Shown here piece after piece: positions 1 to 5,818 of a DNA stretch of 5,818 nucleotides. This DNA comes from an uncultured Bacilli bacterium. Lineage in GTDB: Bacteria; Bacillota_I; Bacilli_A; RF39; UBA660. The notes beneath the pieces were generated by a model. That model saw only the letters and a program-made list of their open reading frames with translations, was not told the origin of the DNA and ran no database searches. The stretch spans positions 1 to 5,818 of the forward strand of contig CALVQP010000060.1 in NCBI GenBank assembly GCA_944358225.1, in the 5' to 3' direction. The stretch's first letter is position 1. Every line of letters starts with the position of its first letter. A program made the translations under genes and the position numbers.

Positions 1-1
1 T

Positions 2-76
2 GCCCAAACTGAAAGTTCAACTACTACCGATGCTAAAGATGATGATATCCAAGAAGCGTCATACGAAGAAAAATAA
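2..76 (+). CDS. dnaK: DnaK (Hsp70 chaperone), C-terminal end only
   Basis: Only the last 24 codons and the TAA stop are present; the gene begins upstream of the window. The peptide is a low-complexity Ser/Thr/Asp tail (SSTTTDAKDDD) ending in IQEASYEEK. This resembles the disordered acidic C-terminus of bacterial DnaK, which usually ends in a DDDVVDAEYEEV-like motif; the DDD, the A-x-Y-E-E pattern and the final acidic/Lys residues match. DnaK is the ATP-driven cytoplasmic Hsp70 that works with DnaJ and GrpE in protein folding, and dnaJ lying one gene downstream in the same direction supports the call. The tail is short and the assignment rests on it plus context. A different acidic-tailed protein is possible but less likely. 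Confidence 0.82.
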   Translation, partial: AQTESSTTTDAKDDDIQEASYEEK

Positions 77-82
77 GAATAA

Positions 83-103
83 AAGAGAGAAAAAATCTCT
101 CTT
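83..103 (+). terminator. Hairpin between dnaK and pepF; weak terminator or attenuator
   Basis: A perfect 8-bp inverted repeat, AAGAGAGA (83-90) and TCTCTCTT (96-103), encloses an AAAAA loop, starting 6 bases after the dnaK stop. The stem has only three G-C pairs, and the bases that follow (CTTGTTCGTTT) are U-rich but interrupted. It therefore looks like a leaky terminator or an mRNA processing/stability hairpin, not a strong stop. I see no convincing promoter between it and pepF at 127, so pepF and dnaJ probably depend on read-through. That would make DnaK more abundant than DnaJ, as is usual in cells. Confidence 0.5.
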
Positions 104-126
104 CTTGTTCGTTTGAGGAGACTAAT

Positions 127-1941
127 ATGAATTTTAATTTTCAAAATCGCCAAGAAATAAAAAAAGAATATAAAGTAAATCTAGAAGATATCTTTGCATC
201 TGATAAAGCGTGGTATCAGACTTTAGAAGATTTAAAAAAAGAACTTCCTAGTTTAGAAAAATATAAAGGGCATATTATGGATAGTGCTGATAATTTATTA
301 AATCTTTTAAAGAAAACTGATCAAATCGATATTACAGCTGAAAAACTTTATATTTATGCTAATGTAAAAAAAGATTGTGAATTAAACAATAAAAACTATT
401 TAAAAATGTTTAATGAAATTATCACTTTAATAACTACCATTAATATGCAAACATCTTTTATAATCCCCGAACTTTTAAAGTCTAATGAGCAAGATGTTCT
501 AGCGCTTTTACAAACTACGCCAAACTTACTGCCATATGAAAAAACGTTAAAAGATATTTATCGTTATAAACAATACACATTAAGTGAAAAAGAGGAAAAA
601 ATAATTAGTGCACTTAGTGAACCATTTGTAGCATTTGATGATATATCTAATATTTTAAATAATAGTGAAATAAAATATGGTAGTATTAAAGTTGATGGTA
701 AAAATCAAGAAATTACAAGTACTAATTCCATTTTATTTTTAACCCACGAAAATCGTCAAATTCGAAAAAAAAGTAATATTAAAAAGTGTCGTAAATTACA
801 AGAATTTAAAGAAACATTTACCACAAATTTTCTAGCTAACTTAAAAGCGTTGAATAACGAGGCTAAACTTCGTGGCTTTACTAGTTACCAAGAGAGTTCT
901 TTATATACTGATAAGATGGATATTTCCAAGTATAACAGTATCATTGCCTTAATAAGTTCTAATACCGCACCATTGCACAGATTTCATCGCATTTTAAAAA
1001 AATGTTTAAATTTAAACGAATTATATTCTTACGACTTATATGCGCCATTTTTAAAAACAGGTACTAAAAAATATTCTATTGCTGATGCGCAAAATATGAT
1101 TAAGGACGCTTTTAAAGTATATCCTAAACAGTACCAAGATGTTATAAACATGGCTTTTGAAAAAAGGTGGATTGATTATTGTACTTATCCAGGGCGTAGT
1201 AATATGTGTTATAATATCTGCGGTTATGAGACTCATCCGATTATTTTCTTAAATTACTTAGGTAACATCCGTGATGTATCGACCTTAGCTCATGAATTAG
1301 GACACGCTGTACATTCATACTTTAGTATAAATAATAACGATTATCCAAATAGCGAATATACTCTTTTAGTTGCTGAAATTGCCTCTTTAACTAATGAAAT
1401 ATTATTTGCTAAGTATTTTATCCAAAACTCCACTAGTCAAGAAGAAAAGTTACAAATCTTATTAAATTTAATCGAAGTTATAACTGATAATTTTTACGAT
1501 GCTACTAAACAAGCTGAATTTGAAAGTACTATTAATTTAAAAGTGGCTAGTAACGAATCTTTAAGTTCTGAAGATATATGTCAAACTTGGACACAGTTAA
1601 ATCAAAAATATTATGGCGATGATTTAAAATTTATTAAACAAAACAGTATAAGCTGGGTTCGTATCCCTCATTTTTATAGTCCTTTTTATACTTATAAATA
1701 TGCAGTTGGTGTAAGTGGCGCTTGCTATGTTGCTCATAAAATTTTAAATAATGATCATACGTTTATGGAAAAATATATTAATTTCTTAAAATCTGGTGGA
1801 CAAAAATATCCTTTAGAACAACTGGCAGATTTAGGTATAGATTTAACAGATCCAAAATTTTTCTTGACTACAGCTAAGACAATAGAAGAACTTTTGGATG
1901 AATTTGAAAAAGTGTATAAGGAGGTAAAAAACAATGAATAA
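127..1941 (+). CDS. pepF: Oligoendopeptidase F, M3-family zinc metallopeptidase
   Basis: Predicted cytoplasmic zinc endopeptidase of 604 aa (PepF/PepB proteins are about 600 aa) that cleaves short peptides rather than intact proteins. The N-terminus carries the family signature EYKVNLEDIFASDKAW (residues 14-29). An oligopeptidase-F N-terminal domain spans roughly residues 110-185, and the M3 catalytic domain roughly 205-585. The zinc site is the motif HELGH (389-393), with His389 and His393 as ligands and Glu390 as the catalytic base. Glu417 in VAEIASLTNE is the expected third ligand. The substrate-side motif HFYSPFYTYKY is at 515-525. No signal peptide or membrane segment is seen. ATG at 127 follows a GAGGAG site (115-120) with 6-base spacing. 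One oddity is that the usual small-residue K-x-G-A-Y-like stretch before the active site reads GRSNMCYN (356-363). The 3' end overlaps dnaJ by 8 bp. A sister M3 family such as PepB is the only realistic alternative name. Confidence 0.95.
   Translation: MNFNFQNRQEIKKEYKVNLEDIFASDKAWYQTLEDLKKELPSLEKYKGHIMDSADNLLNLLKKTDQIDITAEKLYIYANVKKDCELNNKNYLKMFNEIITLITTINMQTSFIIPELLKSNEQDVLALLQTTPNLLPYEKTLKDIYRYKQYTLSEKEEKIISALSEPFVAFDDISNILNNSEIKYGSIKVDGKNQEITSTNSILFLTHENRQIRKKSNIKKCRKLQEFKETFTTNFLANLKALNNEAKLRGFTSYQESSLYTDKMDISKYNSIIALISSNTAPLHRFHRILKKCLNLNELYSYDLYAPFLKTGTKKYSIADAQNMIKDAFKVYPKQYQDVINMAFEKRWIDYCTYPGRSNMCYNICGYETHPIIFLNYLGNIRDVSTLAHELGHAVHSYFSINNNDYPNSEYTLLVAEIASLTNEILFAKYFIQNSTSQEEKLQILLNLIEVITDNFYDATKQAEFESTINLKVASNESLSSEDICQTWTQLNQKYYGDDLKFIKQNSISWVRIPHFYSPFYTYKYAVGVSGACYVAHKILNNDHTFMEKYINFLKSGGQKYPLEQLADLGIDLTDPKFFLTTAKTIEELLDEFEKVYKEVKNNE
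1918..1925 (+). promoter_or_regulatory. Shine-Dalgarno of dnaJ, inside the end of pepF
   Basis: AAGGAGGT is a full-length match to the anti-Shine-Dalgarno and sits 8 bases before the dnaJ ATG at 1934. It lies within the last codons of pepF. Ribosomes finishing pepF therefore pass directly over the dnaJ initiation region, which suggests translational coupling, and it fixes ATG 1934 as the dnaJ start. Confidence 0.9.
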
Positions 1942-3058
1942 AAAAGATTATTATGAAGTCTTAGGGGTATCTAAAAGTGCTACGCAAGATGAAATTAAAA
2001 GAGCTTTTCGTAAACTAGCTAAACAATATCATCCTGATGTAAATAAAGAGCCTGGGGCTGAAGAAAAATTTAAAGAAATTGGTGAAGCTTACGCCGTTTT
2101 AAGCGACGAAAAAAAACGTCAGCAATATGACCAGTTTGGCCATGCTGCCTTTGAACAAGGTAGTGCAGGAGGCTTTGGTGGCGGATTTTCTGGCTTTGAT
2201 GATATTGATTTAAGTAGCATTTTTGGCGATTTGTTCGGTGGAGGATTTTCTTCTTTTGGCGGTTTTGGGCGTAGTGGGGCATCAAGAAAAGATCGTCCTA
2301 CTAAAGGAAATGATTCCTTAGTGCGCATGAACTTAACTTTTGAAGAAGCCGTATTTGGCTGCGATAAAAGTTTACGTTTAGATTTAGATGAAGAATGTAG
2401 GAATTGTCATGGTAAAGGTGGTTTTGATGAACAAACTTGTTCTTCTTGTGGCGGAAGAGGACGCGTAATTTCTCAACAACAAACTATGTTTGGCGTTTTC
2501 CAAACTGAAACAACCTGCCCACATTGTAAAGGAAAAGGGAAAAGTTTTAAAACAACCTGTAGCGAATGTCGTGGCAAAGGACACATTGTCAAAAACAAAG
2601 AAATTGTTGTCAAAGTCCCTGAAGGAGTGGATACAGGGAATAAAATTCGTATAAGTGGTAAAGGATCAGCAGGGTATAATGGTGGTCCTAATGGAGATAT
2701 TTATATTGAATTTAATGTTAAAGAACATCCTTTATATCAAAGAGATGAAGAAGATATTTATTTAGAAGTTCCTCTTACAATAACAGAAGCAGTTCTAGGC
2801 TGCAAAAAAGAAATACCTACTTTATATGGTAATGTCATTTTAGACATTAAAGAAGGAACTCAAAATGGTGAAAAATTAAAATTACGTAACAAAGGAGTTA
2901 AAGTACCTAATACACGCCGTATTGGAGATATGTTTGTCATTATCAAAATTATAACTCCAAAAAAATTAGATCGTACTCAAAAGAAATTATTTAAAGAACT
3001 AGAAGCTACTAATTTAGCAAATTCTATTGAATTTAAAAATTTCGAAAAATATTTGTAA
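1934..3058 (+). CDS. dnaJ: Chaperone protein DnaJ (Hsp40), full type I
   Basis: Cytoplasmic co-chaperone that delivers unfolded clients to DnaK and stimulates its ATPase. At 374 aa it has normal DnaJ length and all type I parts in order. The J domain is at about residues 4-70, with the invariant HPD at 33-35 and the helix-IV sequence YDQFG. A Gly/Phe-rich linker spans about 74-117, including the acidic DIDLSSIFGDLFGG stretch. The zinc domain has four C-x-x-C-x-G-x-G repeats with cysteines at 155/158, 169/172, 195/198 and 209/212, so both zinc sites are complete. The C-terminal substrate-binding beta domains run from about 220 to 345, including VPEGVDTGNKIRISGKG and PLTITEAVLGC. The start ATG has a perfect Shine-Dalgarno and overlaps the pepF stop by 8 bp. 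A strong terminator follows the TAA directly, so dnaJ is the last gene of this transcript. The four intact zinc motifs exclude a CbpA-type J protein. Confidence 0.98.
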   Translation: MNKKDYYEVLGVSKSATQDEIKRAFRKLAKQYHPDVNKEPGAEEKFKEIGEAYAVLSDEKKRQQYDQFGHAAFEQGSAGGFGGGFSGFDDIDLSSIFGDLFGGGFSSFGGFGRSGASRKDRPTKGNDSLVRMNLTFEEAVFGCDKSLRLDLDEECRNCHGKGGFDEQTCSSCGGRGRVISQQQTMFGVFQTETTCPHCKGKGKSFKTTCSECRGKGHIVKNKEIVVKVPEGVDTGNKIRISGKGSAGYNGGPNGDIYIEFNVKEHPLYQRDEEDIYLEVPLTITEAVLGCKKEIPTLYGNVILDIKEGTQNGEKLKLRNKGVKVPNTRRIGDMFVIIKIITPKKLDRTQKKLFKELEATNLANSIEFKNFEKYL

Positions 3059-3097
3059 AAAACTGCAAAAAGCTACAAGATTTTTGCAGTTTTTTTT
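3059..3097 (+). terminator. Rho-independent terminator after dnaJ
   Basis: A 13-bp perfect inverted repeat, AAAACTGCAAAAA (3059-3071) and TTTTTGCAGTTTT (3081-3093), surrounds a 9-base loop (GCTACAAGA). The T run extends to 3097. The CTGC/GCAG core supplies the G-C pairs. It begins immediately after the dnaJ stop codon and closes the chaperone operon. A-rich sequence on the left side gives a U run in the opposite direction as well, so it could work on both strands. Confidence 0.92.
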
Positions 3098-3112
3098 AGT
3101 TTTTGTTATAAT
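3084..3112 (+). promoter_or_regulatory. Probable SigA-type promoter for essC
   Basis: A perfect -10 box TATAAT lies at 3107-3112 and is preceded by TGT (3104-3106), the extended -10 (TGn) element. Seventeen bases upstream is TTGCAG (3084-3089), a weak -35 that shares the TTG of TTGACA. This -35 lies within the right arm of the dnaJ terminator stem. Transcription would start near 3118-3120, leaving a leader of about 16-18 bases before the GTG at 3136. The extended -10 probably compensates for the poor -35. Confidence 0.7.
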
Positions 3113-3124
3113 CATATTAAAGTA

Positions 3125-3138
3125 GGGTGAGGCATGTG
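3125..3138 (+). promoter_or_regulatory. essC ribosome binding site and GTG start choice
   Basis: GGGTGAGG (3125-3132) contains GGTGA, complementary to the anti-Shine-Dalgarno, 5 bases before GTG 3136. This is the best start for the essC-like gene. An in-frame GTG at 3127 overlaps the Shine-Dalgarno and has no room for its own, and the frame is closed upstream by TAA at 3118-3120. An ATG at 3134 is out of frame and is followed at once by TGA (3137-3139), so it cannot encode a protein. Confidence 0.75.
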
Positions 3139-5818
3139 AGAATTGAACTATATTTAGCTGATAAAGTGGCAACTTTTACTTTACCACCAAAAATAACTGG
3201 TAGCTATAGCTTTGATGATGATTATGATGAAGAAATTAAATTAATTAATATTGAAGCCAAAGAAGGCAAGTGGTTTTTATGTGCTAATCAATATGTGCAA
3301 ATAATATCTAGTGATGCTGAAAATTTAAAAGAAGTTCCTTTAACAATCAATAATTACTATATATTGCAAAGAAAAAATAAAAATTATCTAATATATATTG
3401 AAGAAATATTTAGTCGTAACATGACAGCCTATGCTTATGATAAAAGACTAAATCTACTAATAGGATACTCTGCCTCATGTAATATTTTATATAATTGTCC
3501 TTATCTTAATAGTTTAGAAGTAGCAATTAACTTTTTAGATGATAAATTAGTTTTGCAAAGCAACAAAGCATCTAATGTTTATATAAATAATTATGCCCTT
3601 ACCGATAATAAATATTATATTAAAAACGGAGATGTTATTAATATTTATGGTTTAAAAATAACTTTTTTCAATAAATATATGCTTATTAGTGATCCGATTA
3701 GTCGTCTAAGTATTCCTACCTCAATTCCTCTAACTCAGTTTGCAAAAGCACCATCTGTTCAACTTTTAGATTTAGATGTAGAAGCTGTAGACCTATATAA
3801 TACTGATGATTATTTTTCTAAACCTCCCCGTATTAGAAGAATAATTGAACCTAAAGAGATTACTATTTCCCCGTTATCAGAAAATATGGATAATAATGAA
3901 AGACCGTTTATCTTAGTTGCAGGTCCGATGATTACAATGGCTTTAATATCAACTATGATGGGAATTACTACTGTAAATCGACTTGTTCGTGGAACTAGCT
4001 CTTTAGCTGATAGTTGGCCTTCTTTAGCTATGTGTGTATTAATGATACTATCTGCAGTTTTATGGCCATCGCTTACTAATAGATACACTAATAAGATAAA
4101 GGCGAGAAAAAAGGAACAATTGACAAAAAAATATTTAGAATACCTTAAAGTAAAAAGAGGTGAATTAGAAAAAGAATATCATCTTCAAAAAGAAATTTTA
4201 AACGAAAATCTCAAGAGCGTTAATGAATGTCTTCAAGCAATATCCAATCACACCGTTAATTTTTGGGATAAACGAATTGACCAAAATGATTTTTTATTGT
4301 TCAGGGTGGGAACTGGCAACGACAAGTTTCAAATGGATATAAAAACTTCTGAAGAAGATTTCAATCCCTCTGAAGAAGAGTTAGTTTTGCAACAAAAAAA
4401 ATTAGTCGCAGAATTTAAAGAATTAATAAATGTCCCAATTGGTTATTCTTTTTACGAAAATCCAATTACGGCTATCATGGGAAGTTCAGAAAAATCGTAT
4501 CACTTTTTAAATAATATAATTTTGCAGTTAATTACTTTTTATAGTTATGATGATGTCAAAATTGTCATATTTTCAGAAAATAAAAATGCCACTAAATGGG
4601 AATATATTAAATATTTAAATTACAATTTTAGTGATGATAAATCTTTTCGCTTTTTTTCCACTAATAGTAATTCATTTAAACCTGTTATTGATTATTTAAA
4701 CAATGAATTTATTATCCGCGAACAAAGCAAAGAGGAAATTAAAAAACCTTACTATTTTATTATAATCGACGGTTATAATAATGTTAAAAAATATGAATTT
4801 TTTAAACATCTCACAGAGCAAGAACGAAATCTTGGTTTTAGTTTGATAATTTTAGAAAATCAGCTAAGTAGCTTGCCTAGTTTGTGTAATAATTTTATTT
4901 CTTTAGGAGACCGCAAAAGTTTAATTTTAATTGATTCTTTTAATCATCAACAACAAAAAGTATTTTATGATGAAATTAATTATAATGTTAATATGATGAG
5001 TGTGGCTAAAATCGTTTCTAACGTGCCAATTCAGTTAGAAAATAATGTTACTTCTTTCCCTAGTATGATCTCTTTTTTGGAAATGGAGAAAGTAAGTCGT
5101 GTTTCTCAACTGAATGTTACTGCTCGTTGGAAAAATAATGATTCGACCAATAGTTTAAAAGCAGAGGTTGGTATTGACGAATCTGGTAATTTAATGTATT
5201 TAGATTTGCATGAAAAATATCATGGCCCTCATGGATTAATTGCAGGTATGACCGGAAGTGGGAAATCAGAATTCATTATTACATATATTCTTTCAATGTG
5301 TATTAATTATAGTCCCGATGACGTAGCATTTATTCTTATTGATTACAAGGGCGGCGGACTTGCTTTTGCTTTTGAAAATCGTACTAGTGGGGTAGTTTTA
5401 CCACATCTTGCGGGGACCATTACTAACCTTGATAAAGCAGAGATGGACCGCACTTTAGTGAGTATCGATAGCGAAGTAAAAAGACGTCAAAAAGTATTTA
5501 ATGAGGCTCGCGATAAGCTTGGCGAAAGTACCATGGATATTTACAAATATCAACATCATTATCACGAAAAGAAACTTGATATACCTGTTCCTCATTTATT
5601 TATTGTTTGTGATGAATTTGCCGAATTAAAATCGCAACAACCTGATTTTATGGATAACTTGATATCTGTTGCGCGTATTGGACGATCTTTAGGAGTGCAT
5701 CTAATACTAGCTACTCAAAAACCAAGTGGAGTAGTTAATGATCAAATTTGGTCAAACTCAAAATTTAAAGTTTGTCTGAAAGTTCAAGATACATCTGATA
5801 GTAAAGAAATGATAAAAA
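3136..5818 (+). CDS. essC: Type VII secretion ATPase EssC (FtsK/SpoIIIE family), 5' part
   Basis: Membrane-anchored motor ATPase of the type VIIb (ESAT-6/WXG100) secretion system; related to Staphylococcus EssC and Bacillus YukBA. The first 894 codons are present, open to the window edge. Family members have about 1,450-1,500 aa, so the later ATPase domains lie outside. Domains in order: FHA-like domain 1 (about 1-92); FHA-like domain 2 (about 96-190, with NGDVINIYG at 164-172); the YNTDDYF/PPRIRRIIEP linker (221-239); two membrane segments (about 258-277 and 296-313); a charged coiled coil (about 318-372); the EssC signature FWDKRIDQNDFLLFRVGTG (376-394); and a degenerate ATPase-like region without a P-loop (about 395-635). 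SFLEM (646-650) leads into the first FtsK/SpoIIIE domain. There, Walker A is GMTGSGKS (704-711), DYKGGG is at 736-741, Walker B is LFIVCDE (821-827), and LATQKP is at 858-863. The ATP-binding and catalytic residues look intact. The gene has its own promoter and is separated from dnaJ by 77 bp. The long collinear match makes a plain FtsK translocase unlikely. Confidence 0.94.
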   Translation, partial: MRIELYLADKVATFTLPPKITGSYSFDDDYDEEIKLINIEAKEGKWFLCANQYVQIISSDAENLKEVPLTINNYYILQRKNKNYLIYIEEIFSRNMTAYAYDKRLNLLIGYSASCNILYNCPYLNSLEVAINFLDDKLVLQSNKASNVYINNYALTDNKYYIKNGDVINIYGLKITFFNKYMLISDPISRLSIPTSIPLTQFAKAPSVQLLDLDVEAVDLYNTDDYFSKPPRIRRIIEPKEITISPLSENMDNNERPFILVAGPMITMALISTMMGITTVNRLVRGTSSLADSWPSLAMCVLMILSAVLWPSLTNRYTNKIKARKKEQLTKKYLEYLKVKRGELEKEYHLQKEILNENLKSVNECLQAISNHTVNFWDKRIDQNDFLLFRVGTGNDKFQMDIKTSEEDFNPSEEELVLQQKKLVAEFKELINVPIGYSFYENPITAIMGSSEKSYHFLNNIILQLITFYSYDDVKIVIFSENKNATKWEYIKYLNYNFSDDKSFRFFSTNSNSFKPVIDYLNNEFIIREQSKEEIKKPYYFIIIDGYNNVKKYEFFKHLTEQERNLGFSLIILENQLSSLPSLCNNFISLGDRKSLILIDSFNHQQQKVFYDEINYNVNMMSVAKIVSNVPIQLENNVTSFPSMISFLEMEKVSRVSQLNVTARWKNNDSTNSLKAEVGIDESGNLMYLDLHEKYHGPHGLIAGMTGSGKSEFIITYILSMCINYSPDDVAFILIDYKGGGLAFAFENRTSGVVLPHLAGTITNLDKAEMDRTLVSIDSEVKRRQKVFNEARDKLGESTMDIYKYQHHYHEKKLDIPVPHLFIVCDEFAELKSQQPDFMDNLISVARIGRSLGVHLILATQKPSGVVNDQIWSNSKFKVCLKVQDTSDSKEMIK

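Noticed and set aside
77..126. Search for a CIRCE element (HrcA operator) or promoter before pepF
   Set aside because: No TTAGCACTC-N9-GAGTGCTAA-like repeat and no good -35/-10 pair are seen. If HrcA controls this operon, its operator is upstream of the window.
1051..1236. 61-aa open frame on the minus strand within pepF
   Set aside because: It lies wholly inside a strongly supported gene, shows no recognisable domain and looks like an antisense shadow of an AT-rich gene.
2070..2584. Three overlapping minus-strand open frames (2070-2285, 2119-2328, 2384-2584) within dnaJ
   Set aside because: They are antisense to the G/F and zinc regions of dnaJ. Their composition, for example Pro/Lys-rich opposite Gly/Phe, follows from the dnaJ codons.
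3127..3129. Alternative in-frame GTG start for essC
   Set aside because: It overlaps the only Shine-Dalgarno and lies about 8 bases from the predicted transcript start, leaving no room for ribosome binding. GTG 3136 has correct spacing.
3810..4088. 92-aa minus-strand open frame with hydrophobic stretches
   Set aside because: It is antisense to the membrane-segment region of essC, and its hydrophobicity mirrors that region. The plus-strand frame matches EssC throughout.
3136..5818. Possible frameshift or internal stop in the essC-like gene
   Set aside because: Reading codon by codon from 3136, the frame stays open to 5817 and matches EssC landmarks in order. It lacks a stop only because the window ends.
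1..5818. CRISPR array, transposon, tRNA/rRNA or riboswitch
   Set aside because: No regularly spaced repeats, transposase-like frame, cloverleaf or recognisable riboswitch was seen. Gaps between genes are only 50 and 77 bp.

Overview
The window comes from an AT-rich, low-GC Gram-positive-type bacterium (Bacillota or a close relative). The evidence is A/T-ending codons, strong GGAGG-type ribosome binding sites, TAA at all three visible stops, a Bacillota-style DnaK/DnaJ chaperone locus and an EssC-type type VII secretion ATPase. Every tryptophan codon read in the genes is TGG and no gene carries an in-frame TGA, so nothing suggests the mycoplasma code. I cannot name a genus from this sequence.

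Layout, all on the + strand: (1) the last 24 codons of what is very probably dnaK (2-76); (2) a short hairpin in the 50-bp gap (83-103); (3) a complete M3-family oligoendopeptidase F gene, pepF (127-1941); (4) a complete dnaJ (1934-3058) that overlaps the end of pepF by 8 bp and whose Shine-Dalgarno lies inside pepF; (5) a strong Rho-independent terminator (3059-3097) followed at once by a TATAAT promoter (3084-3112); (6) the first 894 codons of an essC-like gene starting at GTG 3136 and running off the right edge.

Two units are therefore visible. The first is the tail of a chaperone operon in which a cytoplasmic oligopeptidase sits between DnaK and its co-chaperone DnaJ. The likely logic is protein quality control: DnaK/DnaJ hold and refold proteins, and PepF degrades short peptides left by larger proteases. 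This link is an inference from gene order. The second unit starts at the essC promoter. EssC is the membrane-anchored motor of the type VIIb secretion system. The visible part contains two FHA-like domains, two membrane segments, a coiled-coil linker, a degenerate ATPase-like domain and most of the first FtsK/SpoIIIE ATPase domain with intact Walker A and B motifs. Any other secretion components or substrates would lie beyond the right edge.

The genes belong to known families. The points most worth following are the dnaK-pepF-dnaJ order with translational overlap, the compact terminator/promoter junction before essC, the ATG-TGA start-stop overlapping the essC GTG start, and an essC that appears to be first in its own transcription unit.
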